DNA from: JANXQG01 sp963775975 | GTDB taxonomy: Bacteria; Planctomycetota; Planctomycetia; Pirellulales; Thermoguttaceae | Reading direction: 5' to 3' | Assembly: GCA_963775975.1 (NCBI GenBank) | Contig: CAVZKX010000001.1 | Span: 992,001 to 1,056,000, forward strand | DNA: 64,000 nt | In this document: one piece after another, positions 26,901 through 36,280 of the stretch | Layout: each line of letters begins with the position of its first letter | Numbering within the stretch: position 1 is the first letter of the stretch | Translations under genes and position numbers: made by a program | Notes under the pieces: model-generated | Database searches by the model: none | The model's input: the letters and a program-made list of their open reading frames with translations, nothing else | Told to the model about the DNA's origin: nothing

Positions 26901-28102
26901 AGCGGCAAGGCCGATCGACGTAGGCCTGGGCGCCATCTTCCAGTCCGCCATGGACGATCTCGTAGTATTGCGCACTTTCCGGAAGCCTGATGTCGTCGGC
27001 CACGGAGGCGATTACCGGCGGATAGGCCGCTTGCGCATGTACGGTGTGGGGAAACGTCTCGTTGCTGATGGCCGGCAGCCGTGCCAGTTCGCCGCGAGGA
27101 TTCACGCAAACTGCCTCGCCAGCGGTCAAGCGGCGACTTCAATTGAGGCATGGAGCGGGGAGCGGGGAGCGGGGAGTCAGACGCCCTGCTCCCGGAGTAG
27201 TCGATATCCACCTGGCCCTCGAATACGGCAATTTCTTCGCGGCCGGAGCGATCGATCCGCAGGCCGAAGTTCGTGCCTAGATCGACGACCTTTCCTTGCG
27301 GCGTAACAATTGAAAATCCATGCGCATTCTTGCCCACGCGGGCCGTGATCTTGCCGGAAAACGCTTGTGCCTGAAGCGGGCCAAGGATGCGAACGCGGGC
27401 AGGACCCTCCACGACCATCTCCGCGCCAACGTCAAAACTGATCTCCACGCGGCCAGCCTCCAAGTTGACGTCCTGGCCGGGAGCCAGTCGGTCAGTATCG
27501 GTCAAACGCAACTCGTTATTGGCCCAGCGCACGCCGGAAAGGCGGCCAATTCGGGCAACGCTGCCAGCACCCTCGATGCGCCGACTTGATTGCGCAAGGG
27601 AGGAGTTCGTGCGATCGGGCGACCCTGCTTGCGCATCATCTTTCGAACCGGAGTTGGAGTGCAGGCCGTGAATGAGCAAGACCACGGCGACCGCCAGCGC
27701 GACGGAGATGTAGAACAAATCTCGAATGCCGAATGTCGAAAGAAGACCGAATGACGAATGACGAAGGTCTCGAGCTTTTTGCTTTGAATTTGTTTCGACA
27801 TTCGACATTCGACATTTGACAGTCGACAGTCCACACTCCCCCTCTCTGCCTATCGCCTCGCTGGCGGCTGCGGCCGCTTCCACGACTTGCTCCAAGAGCT
27901 GTGATTCCCTCACGAAATCGGCGCCCTCGAACCGCTCGGCCAAGGCATGCATTGACGCGAAGCGGACATAATGCCGCATGCACTCGCGATCCGCGGTGAT
28001 AAGCTGCTCCAGCCGATCCGCGCGTTCCGAAGTCAATTCGCCGAGGCAGAATTCTTCCAGTAATTCGGCAAGTTCCGGCGGCACAGGAGCGAGACGGTTC
28101 AT
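23982..28102 (-). CDS. FecR-domain membrane protein fused to a GH2 glycosidase and C-terminal sandwich module, frameshifted
   Basis: About 1,370 residues if read through. The N-terminal 100 residues resemble anti-sigma-like modules (ELAELLEEFCLGELTSERAD), then comes one transmembrane helix (LFYISVALAVAVVLLIHGL) and a FecR domain (VDLGTNFGLRI, VFEGQVDI, LTAGEAVCVNPRGELARLP, YYEIVHGGLEDGAQAYVDRP). After MYGIAAIARHR and a Ser/Ala-rich linker, a GH2 beta-galactosidase/glucuronidase-like enzyme follows in the same frame (YRSDWQNLNGVWEFAFDRE, WQTVWLEGVGATYARDW, YGLNSIRKHQI, WVPLNEQGRD with the acid/base Glu, VVISEVGL with the nucleophile Glu). A beta-sandwich module closes it (24,490-24,070). Breaks fall near 27,139 and 24,625. 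ATG 28102 overlaps the sigma-factor stop (ATGA). Confidence 0.78.
27150..27177. repeat. Heptamer array (GGGGAGC)n inside the FecR gene
   Basis: ATGGAGC, GGGGAGC, GGGGAGC and GGGGAGT are consecutive 7-bp units. They encode a Ser/Pro-rich insert (SPLPAPRSM on the - strand) between the FecR core and the LTAGEAV motif. The frame break near 27,139 lies about ten bases past the array. Confidence 0.7.
27721..27834. repeat. Heptamer-type array, GTCGAAT family, copy 2, inside the FecR gene
   Basis: 27721-27769 reads CTCGAAT, GCCGAAT, GTCGAAA, GAAGACC, GAATGAC, GAATGAC, GAAGGTC. After a 23-base spacer, 27793-27834 reads TTTCGAC, ATTCGAC, ATTCGAC, ATTTGAC, AGTCGAC, AGTCCAC. Both halves keep a strict 7-bp period and are mutually inverted. 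The array is translated in frame just before the transmembrane helix (CRMSNVETNSKQKARDLRHS). Confidence 0.85.
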
Positions 28103-28629
28103 CTTTGCTCCTCGCGGGAAAGTGTGCGACGAATGCAGTCGTAGAGTGCCCGCCGACAACGTCTGAGGACCGATTTGATCGTGTTCACCGACCGGCCAAG
28201 CTGGGCGGCCACCGACGCGACCGTCATTTCCGTTCCGTAGCAGCGCTGAACCACCTCGCGGTCCTCGGACCGCAGCTTGGTCAGGCAATTCCGCAATGCA
28301 TCTTGCACGGAGCCTAGTTCATCCGCCATTGCCTCCGCCTCGGAGGCAATCTGCCGCACGGCTTCCTCACTGAAGAAGCGTTTCTGACGCGCATTGCGGC
28401 GATGATAGTGCAGCACCTTGTTCCGGGCAAAGCCATAGGCCCATGCCAGGAAGCTGCTTTCCGTCTGAAATGCGGCGAAATCCGACCAGAGCGCCATCAC
28501 GGTTTCTTGGAAAACGTCTTCGGCATCTGCCCGAATCGGGATCTGCGCCCGGATATAGGCGTATACGCGCGGCTGAGCTTGCAACAGCTGTCCGACAAAC
28601 TCCTGCGATATTCGCGTTGACTCCACCAC
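28099..28629 (-). CDS. ECF sigma factor, Rhodopirellula/Verrucomicrobium family, locus A
   Basis: 176 residues with region 2 (FVGQLLQAQPRVYAYIRAQI, DAEDVFQETVMALW, SFLAWAYGFARNKVLHYHRR) and region 4 (LRSEDREVVQRCYGTEMTVA, LGRSVNTIKSVLRRCRRAL). This is the TIGR02989-like ECF group common in planctomycetes. It starts at GTG 28629 and its TGA overlaps the FecR start by ATGA, so the two are translationally coupled; the FecR protein is its likely membrane-bound regulator. It is the first gene of locus A. Confidence 0.88.
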   Translation of the reverse strand: MVESTRISQEFVGQLLQAQPRVYAYIRAQIPIRADAEDVFQETVMALWSDFAAFQTESSFLAWAYGFARNKVLHYHRRNARQKRFFSEEAVRQIASEAEAMADELGSVQDALRNCLTKLRSEDREVVQRCYGTEMTVASVAAQLGRSVNTIKSVLRRCRRALYDCIRRTLSREEQR

Positions 28630-28792
28630 GATCGAACCCCAGACCCAGAAAAAGACGCACCATCTGATTATTTCCCGTAGCGGGTCAAAAGGGTGACGAA
28701 AAACTCAAAAACGGTTAAAAACATACCGTTTGGCGTTAAAGCAGGGGGTTGGGGGAGTAGGAAATGGGGCTGTTCCTTGCCCTGCAATCGCT

Positions 28793-29464
28793 TTACTTCA
28801 AGTGCGGTCGCACTTCCGAGACGAGGATCTTGTAGCCCTCCGGATTGAAGTGCAAACGGTCCTTGCGGAACAGTTCCGTTCGCGGCTTGCCGTCGTTGCC
28901 CAGAGTGCTCCTGCAGGCGTCGATATAGTCGAGGTTCTTGCCCTGATCGACGTACTCTTTGATGAACTGGTTAGCCTTCGCCTCACGGTCGACATTCGCC
29001 CAGCGCAAGGGCGTGGCGTTGATCGGCAAGTAGGCAATCCGCACTTCAGGCAGCTTCGCTCGGACTTTCTCCACAAACGCTCGAAAATCGTCCCGGACTT
29101 GCTCCGGCGTTATACCGGCGGCGATGTCGTTTCCGCCGGCGCGAAAGACGATCAACCGCGGCTGGTAGGGGATCGCAATCCGGTCCGCGTAGTACGTGCA
29201 GTCCGCGGCATGACAGCCGCCGAAACCGCGATTGATGACTTTATACTCGGGAAAATCCTGAGCGAGAGTCGTCCAGAACCGGATCGTGGACGAGCCAATA
29301 AACAGCACCGCCCCGTGCGGCGGCGGATTGGCCCGATCGGCGGCTTCGAATTTCTGAATCTCCGTTTCCCATTTCTTGCTGTCCCAATCCTTGGCCGCCG
29401 CGATCCGAGAAACGGCGCAGGCCAAGAGTAGCAAAAGGAAAGACTTGATAACAGGATGCTTCAT
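28793..29464 (-). CDS. Secreted SGNH/GDSL hydrolase
   Basis: 223 residues with a signal peptide (MKHPVIKSFLLLLLACAVSR) and the four SGNH blocks: VLFIGSSTIRFW (nucleophilic Ser), NRGFGGCHA (Gly), RAGGNDIAAG (Asn) and RKDRLHFNPEG (Asp-x-x-His). Such enzymes are esterases; in this setting removal of acetyl esters from polysaccharides is plausible but inferred. It lies 10 bp downstream of the nucleotidyltransferase-HD gene on the same strand. I prefer ATG 29464; ATG 29470 is only two codons upstream. Confidence 0.85.
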   Translation of the reverse strand: MKHPVIKSFLLLLLACAVSRIAAAKDWDSKKWETEIQKFEAADRANPPPHGAVLFIGSSTIRFWTTLAQDFPEYKVINRGFGGCHAADCTYYADRIAIPYQPRLIVFRAGGNDIAAGITPEQVRDDFRAFVEKVRAKLPEVRIAYLPINATPLRWANVDREAKANQFIKEYVDQGKNLDYIDACRSTLGNDGKPRTELFRKDRLHFNPEGYKILVSEVRPHLK

Positions 29465-29473
29465 GTGCATATT

Positions 29474-30581
29474 CTACTCTCCACAGGTTTTGGCCAGTTC
29501 GCGTAAAAACGTGATGGCCTCGTCAATGTCTGATGCTTCCACTCCTCGTTGGCGGCCGTTGCGATCGCAGCGGGCGAGCAGTTTGAGCGTCTCAAAATCT
29601 TCGGATGCTTCCAATCGACGCCGCGCACGTGCGCACCAGCGTGCCGTCGAGCAAGTCTTGCCCTTCCATGTGATGTTCTATGAGCCACGCGGTTCGCGGC
29701 GTGATCTGGTCGCCGAGGGCCTCAAGGCCGGCTGTGACGTGGTCGTGCCGGTCAATCGCCTTGCCCACGTCGTGAAGCAGCGCGGCTAACAAAAACTCCT
29801 CGTCGTACGGCAGTTCATCGCAGGCCAAGTCGAACACCTGGAGACTATGATACAGCGCATCGCCCTCGGGGTGGTATTTTGGGCTTTCCTTGACGTTTTC
29901 CAACGGCAAGAGCAGCATTTCGTAAATCTGGAACCGATCGACTTGGCTCTCGGCCTCCAAAACACCTTGGTCGAGAACTACGTCAGGATACTCGCGGGCC
30001 AAAAACTGCTCAAGCTCGGCGATGCTCGCCCTTTCGATCGCCTTGCCGGTGACCGAGCTTTTGAAGACGTAATGAGCCTTATCGCGGGCATAGATGGTCA
30101 GCTCGAAGGGAAAGCGGTCGTCGATGTGGATATGGACGAATACTCGCTCCTCGCCTTGCTTGCGGACTTTCTTCCGCTCAACATCGTAGTTCAGCCCTTG
30201 CTCATCGAGAACCGACGCGACCGCTTCCAGGCTGTCGGAGAAGAGGTGCAAGTCGATATCGGAACCGCGGCGGACGTGGCCGGTGAGCGTGCTGCCGATG
30301 AGCCGTGGGCGGAAGTTTTTCAGCACCCGCATCATGCGCAGGGCTTCCAGGCGCATGTCGCGGAGGTTCTCCGTTCGCCGATCGCCTTCCTGGAGTTGTG
30401 CCCAGACGCGGATATGCTCGCGAATTTCCCGATTGCTGGGCAGGTCGCGCGGCTTAAAGTCGCCGCGAGTAATGCGGCGGGCCGCTTTGAGTTTCGCGCG
30501 ATAGTATTCGCTTTCTTCGCGCTCGTACATCAGCCGGGCGGCCTCAAAGGCCACCTGGCGACGGATTTTTTCGCTCGACAT
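29474..30581 (-). CDS. Nucleotidyltransferase-HD domain protein, one frameshift
   Basis: About 368 residues. The N-terminal third is basic and helical (MSSEKIRRQVAFEAARLMY). The middle has a minimal nucleotidyltransferase signature, LIGSTLTGHVRRGSDIDLHL (G-S ... D-x-D). The C-terminal part is an HD phosphohydrolase-type domain (ALYHSLQVFDLA, LLAALLHDVGKAIDRHDHV). This layout recalls tRNA nucleotidyltransferase/PAP-like proteins and is conserved in planctomycetes as I recall; the substrate is unknown. Near 29,640 the frame is lost after LLDGTLV and continues as ARRRLEASEDFETLKLLARC to TAG 29474, which I take as the true end. Confidence 0.75.
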
Positions 30582-30690
30582 CCTTGGGCGCCGTACATAA
30601 GCGGCGCGCGGGGGAGAAGGAAGGGTTGTTACGCTAACAAGAGACTACATTTGAGCATACAGGAGAAATGGCGAAAGGGCAAGTGAGCTA

Positions 30691-30723
30691 AGTACTCGGT
30701 ACTCAGTACCCAGTATTCAGTAC
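30691..30723. repeat. Left heptamer array flanking the four-helix-bundle gene
   Basis: On the - strand: GTACTGA, ATACTGG, GTACTGA, GTACCGA, GTACT. It contains the stop codon of the four-helix-bundle gene (TGA 30719-30717) and is inverted relative to the array at 31322-31361. Confidence 0.85.
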
Positions 30724-31256
30724 GGAACATTGTCTTCCCGCGGCGGGCCTTTCGCGCGCGGATGCCTCTCGACTTCCTCCTCGACCTTCGGCCGAAACAT
30801 CTCCGGCCGCTGCTGCGCGGTAACCCGCTCGTAACGCTGCCAGCACTCCTCCGACCAGCTAAGCGTCTTGTGGATATGCTTCACGCCGGAGCCTGGCTTG
30901 ACCATCGAGCGGATGAACGCGATCATCATCTTGCGAATTTCGGTGCCTTCCTGAAACAGCGAGGCGAATGCGTCTTTGGTGATGTACTCCCGGTCGTAGG
31001 CGGCGCGTAGGTGCGACTGGGTTGCATTCGAGCTGCCGTTCGCGTAGCCCAGGAACTGAACAAATTCGCCTTGTGTCCCCCGACCGAAACCTTCGGCGAT
31101 GTTCGCGCCGACGGATTCCCAGGAATCGTTGATTTGGTCTACGAGGCGCCGATCGCTAACGAATAGCGCTCGTTTCGTAAGTTGGAAGATCGCCTTTGAC
31201 CATTGCCGCGCCCGCTGCCAGAAGAGAAGCTCGGTAAAGTTCTGAGCGCCGGCCAT
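30717..31256 (-). CDS. Four-helix-bundle protein (TIGR02436 family)
   Basis: 179 residues. The first 125 match the four-helix-bundle family that includes proteins encoded in 23S rRNA intervening sequences and is related to the Avd accessory proteins of diversity-generating retroelements: FTELLFWQRARQWSKAIFQL, DQINDSWESVGANIAEGFGR and EFVQFLGYANGSSNATQSHL are its typical helices. The last 50 residues are a charged tail of no known family. The gene lies between two inverted heptamer arrays, and its stop codon is inside one of them. No reverse transcriptase or template repeat is present. Function unknown; a cassette-like mobile unit is inferred. Confidence 0.85.
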   Translation of the reverse strand: MAGAQNFTELLFWQRARQWSKAIFQLTKRALFVSDRRLVDQINDSWESVGANIAEGFGRGTQGEFVQFLGYANGSSNATQSHLRAAYDREYITKDAFASLFQEGTEIRKMMIAFIRSMVKPGSGVKHIHKTLSWSEECWQRYERVTAQQRPEMFRPKVEEEVERHPRAKGPPREDNVPY

Positions 31257-31321
31257 GTGAGGTTGCTTTGGAAAGGATGGCCTACTGTATTTACGACCAG
31301 GACTTTGTGCCGCGTACCTTG

Positions 31322-31361
31322 GTACTGAGTACTGAGTACTGAGTACTGAGTACTGAGTACT
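31322..31361. repeat. Right heptamer array flanking the four-helix-bundle gene
   Basis: Five perfect GTACTGA units plus GTACT (31322-31361) on the + strand, 66 bp upstream of the gene's start. The array is inverted relative to 30691-30723, so the pair brackets a 671-bp unit. Confidence 0.9.
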
Positions 31362-31376
31362 CGGCCGTCAACCTCG

Positions 31377-33208
31377 CTACCTCAACTTCAAAATCGCCCC
31401 CGTATCCGCGCTTGTCGCCATCCCGGCATACCGCGCCAACCAGCCGGTGGTAAATCGCGGCTGCATTGGCTTGAAATGTATCGCCCGCGTGGCTAATTCC
31501 TCATCGCTGAGCCGCACGCGGAGCGAATGTGCGGGAATGTCGATCTCGATAATGTCGCCGTCTTGAACTAGTCCGATCGCGCCACCGGCGGCCGCCTCCG
31601 GACTGACGTGGCCAATGCACGCGCCGGCTGTGCCGCCGGAGAATCGGCCGTCGGTGACGAGCGCCACGCTGTCGGCCAGGCCGACGCCCTTGATGGCTGT
31701 TGTCGGCGCGAGCATCTCCTGCATTCCCGGCCCGCCGCGAGGGCCTTCATAACGGATCACCACCACATCACCCGCTTTAACGCGGCCGTTGACGATGCCC
31801 GCATAGGCGTCGGTTTCCGACTCGAAAACCACCGCCGGGCCGCTTAGCTTGAGCATGCTCTCCTTCACGCCCGCCGTCTTCACTACCGAGCCGCGCGGCG
31901 CGAGATTGCCGAACAGAATCGCCAGGCCGCCCTCGTCGCTGTAGGCGTTTTCGACTTCGCGGATGCAGTCGTAGGGATCAAAACCGAGCTGCTCATTCGA
32001 CAAATCGCGGACCGTTTTCGTCTCGCGTTCGACGACCATGCCGCGGTTCGTGCGGGAACCGCCGCGCATCACGGCGGCCAATTCCAGCGCTACCTCGACA
32101 ACGCCACCCGCACGGATGTCGTACTCGTCGATGTTCTCGCCCAGCGTCTTGCCGGTCACCGTGGGGCAATCGAGATTCAAGAGATCGGGCCGGCCGCGAC
32201 GGACCGCGCCGAGAATCGTATGGACGCCGCCGGCATTATGGACATTCTCCACGTGGTAGCTGCTGCTGGGCGCCACCTTACAGACGTTCGCTGTGCGGCG
32301 GCTGAGTGTATTGATCCGCTCGATGTCGTAGGGCACGCCCGCCTCGCGCGCGATGGCCAGGATGTGCAGTACCGTGTTCGTGCTTCCGCCCATCGCCATG
32401 TCCAAGATCATCGAGTTGTCGACCGATTCGACTGTGACGATCTCGCGGGGCAGCAGGCCGTGGCCGGCGCCTTCTTGTCGAATTCCTTGACCATGGTTAC
32501 GATCCGCTCGGCCGCCGCTTTGAACAACACCTTGCGGTCGTTGCTCGTGGCGAGCAGCGTGCCATTGGTTGGAAGCGCAATCCCCAGCGCCTCGCAGAGG
32601 CAATTCATGCTGTTGGCCGTGAACATGCCGGAGCACGAGCCGCACGTCGGGCAGCCGGCCTTTTCCAGGGCAAGAAGTTCCTCGGCCGACATATGCCCGC
32701 TCTGCTTGGCCGCCGCGCCAATGAACACATCGACCAGATCGACCGTCTTGCCGTCGGCCGTTTTGCCCGCCTCCATTGGCCCGCCACTGACGAAGACCGT
32801 GGGGATGTTGCAGCGCATCGCGCCCATGAGCATCCCCGGCACGATCTTATCGCAATTCGGGATGCAGACCATTCCGTCAAAACAGTGGGCGTTGACTACC
32901 GTCTCCACGGAGTCCGCGATGATCTCGCGGCTGGGCAACGAGTACTTCATGCCCGTGTGGCCCATGGCGATGCCATCGTCCACGCCGATCGTATTGAAGA
33001 CAAATGGCACGCCGCCCGCGGCGCGAATGCACTCCTTGACGAGCACGCCGACCTTGTCGAGATGGACGTGGCCGGGAATGATGTCGGTATAGCTATTGCA
33101 AACGGCGATGAACGGCTTGCGAAAATCGTCGTCGGTCACGCCGGTGGCGCGGAGCAGGCTGCGGTGCGGAGCGCGTGAGTCGCCTAGTTTGATAATGTCG
33201 GAGCGCAT
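31377..33208 (-). CDS. ilvD: Dihydroxy-acid dehydratase, one frameshift
   Basis: About 610 codons for the enzyme that dehydrates 2,3-dihydroxy-isovalerate and -methylvalerate in valine and isoleucine synthesis. Iron-sulfur cysteines are seen in CFDGMVCIPNCDKIVPGMLM and CPTCGSCSGMFTANSMNCLC, and later ILDMAMGGSTNTVLHILAIA, LSNEQLGFDPYDC and VTDGRFSGGTAGACIGHVSP. The frame breaks near 32,470 in FDKKAP...; one extra G would restore G-A-G-H-G-L-L-P-R-E and join the two halves. An intact copy is needed for prototrophy, so a base missing from the assembly is more likely than real decay. Start ATG 33208. Confidence 0.9.
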
Positions 33209-33355
33209 AGTACAAGTACTCGAAGTTGTGCAAGGTAACGATTCACTCTATTCTAATAACTTACCTTTCGTATGAGTAGGGACCGATTGCAGACTGTTTG
33301 TTTCCAGCCTATTCTGGATGGTTTCGTCATCCGCCAACTTTGCCGCATCGCATCC

Positions 33356-33969
33356 ATGCTTCCGACGTTCATTTACTTTGACTTGGGAAAAGTCTTGCTT
33401 GATTTCAGCTTCGAGCGGATGTGCCGGCAAATGGCCGAGGCAGCGGGCATCCAACCTCAGCAGGTAAAGAACGTGCTTTTAGCCGAACTACAGGCCGATT
33501 ACGAGGCCGGCAAGCTCGACAGCCGCGGGTTTTACGAGCAATTCTGCCGCGCAACCAGTACACGCCCTGCAGATGACGCTTTCTTCGCAGCGTGCAACGG
33601 GATCTTTACGCCGATCACGTCGATGCTGCCGGTCGTTGCCCAGCTTTATCAGGCGGGCTACCGACTCGGCGTGCTCTCCAATACGTGCGAGTGCCATTGG
33701 AACTATTGCCTGCGGCGATATGGAATGCTGCGAGATTTTTTCTCGGTGCATGCCTTGAGCTTCGAAATCGGCGCGATGAAACCGTCGGCGGCCATCTTTT
33801 GCCGCGCGGCCGAAATGGCCGGCTGCCGGCCGGATGAGATTTTTTATACGGATGACATACCGGGCCACGTGGCCGGGCGCGGAGCGCAGGACTGGATGCA
33901 GTGGTGTATACTTCAACCGCGGAACTGGTTAAGGAACTGCGGGCCCGCGGCGTTAAGTTCAATTACTGA
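33356..33969 (+). CDS. HAD-superfamily hydrolase, one frameshift
   Basis: About 204 residues. FIYFDLGKVLLDFSFERM carries motif I, although the usual D-x-D is altered to D-L-G-K, as in the D-x-G-x branch of HAD-IA proteins. LGVLSNTCECHW has the motif II Ser/Thr, EIGAMKPSAAIFCRAAEMAG the motif III Lys, and EIFYTDDIPGHVAG motif IV. Near 33,878 one G is missing (GCCGGGCGCGG where GCCGGGGCGCGG restores the frame), after which RSAGLDAVVYTSTAEL runs to TGA 33967-33969. A phosphatase of unknown substrate; it precedes the PL4 gene by 28 bp. Confidence 0.8.
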
Positions 33970-33997
33970 AGCAGACGCTATCGGAGCAATACCCATC

Positions 33998-36187
33998 ATG
34001 CCAGAACATTTCTCCGCCACGGTGAATCGACTAGTTTTATCCGCTCTGCTCTGCGTGGCGATCGCTTTATCGCCAGCGGCCCTCAGCGCCGCCGACCCGG
34101 TTATCGCCAAACCCTCGTCCGATGCCCCGGTAACCGTTGCCGATAATGGCGGCACTTGGACGCTCGATAATGGCATCCTCCGGGCGACGATCAACAAGCG
34201 CAGCGGCAACCTGATGCTCGCTTGTTTATCGCGGCGTCAACACGATGGGCGGCGGGCGGATACTGGGAGCAGACGCCGCAAAACGCGCCGCGATTGACGC
34301 AGACCGTCACCATCGACCCGGCGACAAACGGCGGCGCGCGGGCGGAAGTCGCCATCAAAGGCGTCACCGGCGGCACGGCGATGCTCACGCCCGGCGCGCC
34401 GGGCGGCGGGACGCGCTGCGACATCGAAGTCCGCTACGCCCTGGGCCGCGGCGAGAGCGGCATTTACGCCTACGCGATCTTTTCCCACCCGCCGGCATAC
34501 GCCGCGATGGGCGTGGGCGAAAGCCGCTATCATTACGAAGCTCAACAAGCTCTTCGACTGGCTCTCGCGTTGATGCCGATCGCAACTTGCTCGAGTGTAC
34601 GCCGCGGGACTGGGGCACCGGCATCGTCATCCACGCCAAGGAGCAACGCGATCCTGACCGCACGGGCATCTACAAAAACTCCGTCGAGCACAAATACAGT
34701 TACAACGCCGTGCAGTACAAGGTTCCGGCCTTCGGTTGGTCGAGCACCAAGGAGCATGTCGGCGTCTGGTTCATCAACCCGACGATCGAGTACCTCAGCG
34801 GCGGCGCGTCGAAGCAGGAATTGGTCTGCCATTTCGACGACAACAACAACCCGGACCCGATCATTCTCGACTACTGGCGCGGCACGCATTACGGCGGCGG
34901 CGCGAGCTGCAACATCGCTGCCGGCGAGAACTGGAGCAAGGTCATCGGCCCGATCTTTGTTTATTGCAACGCCTTGTCCAAGCCCGAAACACCATCGCAA
35001 GGCCGACCTCGATCACGCTGGCAGCCACCGCGGGCAATCCGACCGTTCCGCCGGCATGGAAAGACAAACGCCACCGCGCTTGTGGCAGGATGCACTCGAG
35101 CCAGGCCAAAACCGAAAAAGCCCGTTGGCCGTACGACTGGGTCAACGGCGTCGACTATCCGCACAAAGACGGAGCGCGGGACCGTGACCGGCCAACTCGT
35201 ACTCGATGATCCGCAGGCGCCACGAGGCCGGCTGCCGAATCTGACGTCGGCCTGGCCCACCCCGATTACGCCGGCGGAATGTGGTCGCGCGGCCGCAGGC
35301 GGCTTCGGCGGTGGCGAGCTGGAACCAGGTAGACTGGGCGCACGACGCGAAGTACTATCAGTTCTGGAACGACGGCACCGACGACGGGCGATTCACGATT
35401 ACGAACGTCCGCCCCGGTAGCGTACACATTGCACGCATTCGCCGATGGCGTGCTTGGCGAATTCGCCCAGGCCGACATCACCGTTTCGCGGCCGGCAAGA
35501 CGCTCGATCTGGGCAAGTTGAGTGGAAGCCCGTTCGCTATGGCAAGCAGATTTGGGAGATCGGTTACCCGAACCGCACTGGCGACAAATTCTACAAGGGT
35601 GACGGCGAGAACTATTGGCTCTGGGGCTGGTGCGTGCGCTACGGTGAGTTGTTTCCGCACGACATCACCTACACCATCGGCAAGAGCGATTACCGCAGGG
35701 ACTGGTTCTTCGAGCAAGTGCCGCACGAATTGTCCGACGCCTGGAAGAACGCTTCCGCCAAGGATCCCGCTCAATCAGCCGTTCGGCTGGGTAAGCACGG
35801 CCGAGCCCGGCGACGAACTGTGGCGGAAGATCAGCCGCGGCCGGGCGACCACCTGGACCATCAAGTTCAACATGAACCAAGCCCCGCAGCGGCCAGGCCA
35901 CGCTCCGCATCGCCCTGGCCGGCGCCGACGGCGCGGCGGCCTCGCCGTGGCGGTCAACGGACACGACGCCGGCACGCTCCATCCCGTGCCGACCAACGCC
36001 CTGCGTTACAACACGAACAAGAGCGTCTGGCAGGAACTCAAACTGCCCTTCGACGCCGCATGGCTGAAATCGGGCGAGAACGAAATGTGGCTCACGGTCC
36101 CGGCCGGCGAAGTCACTTCGCGGCGTCGTTTACGACTATTTGCGATTGGAACTTGACGAAGGCGCGGTGACCAAGTCAATACAGTGA
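33998..36187 (+). pseudogene. Secreted PL4-type rhamnogalacturonan lyase, heavily frameshifted
   Basis: The reading frame changes about 14 times in 2.2 kb, but the ordered fragments give one protein: signal peptide (VLSALLCVAIALSPAALSAA), N-terminal lyase domain (GGTWTLDNGILRATINKRSG, TPRDWGTGIVIHAKEQR, WSSTKEHVGVWFINPTIEYL, GAGENW-type and IFVYCN segments), a fibronectin-type insert (QVDWAHDAKYYQFWNDGTDD, GRFTITNVRPG) and the C-terminal carbohydrate-binding domain (GKQIWEIGYPNRTGDKFY, LPFDAAWLKSGENEMWLTVP, VVYDYLRLELDE). This is the three-domain layout of family PL4, which cleaves the rhamnogalacturonan-I backbone. Neighbouring genes are nearly clean, so this is either a true pseudogene or a local patch of poor sequence. 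The end is set at TGA 36185-36187. Confidence 0.75.
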
Positions 36188-36280
36188 TTGGCATCATTGC
36201 GCTGCAGCCGTAGCATCCGTGGGCTGAACTTCCTCATGAAGGATGAAAACGCTTTTTTTGCCCTTCGATGCGACGCTCGG

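Noticed and set aside
27150..27177. Phase variation of the FecR-GH2 fusion by gain or loss of one GGGGAGC unit
   Set aside because: Deleting one heptamer would shift into the downstream frame by arithmetic, but that frame has a TGA at 27141-27139 between the array and the LTAGEAV motif. The shift must therefore occur after the array, so slippage alone cannot restore the fusion.
30691..31361. CRISPR array or diversity-generating retroelement
   Set aside because: The repeats are contiguous heptamers without spacers, and no cas gene, reverse transcriptase, template repeat or variable repeat is present, although the protein family is related to Avd.
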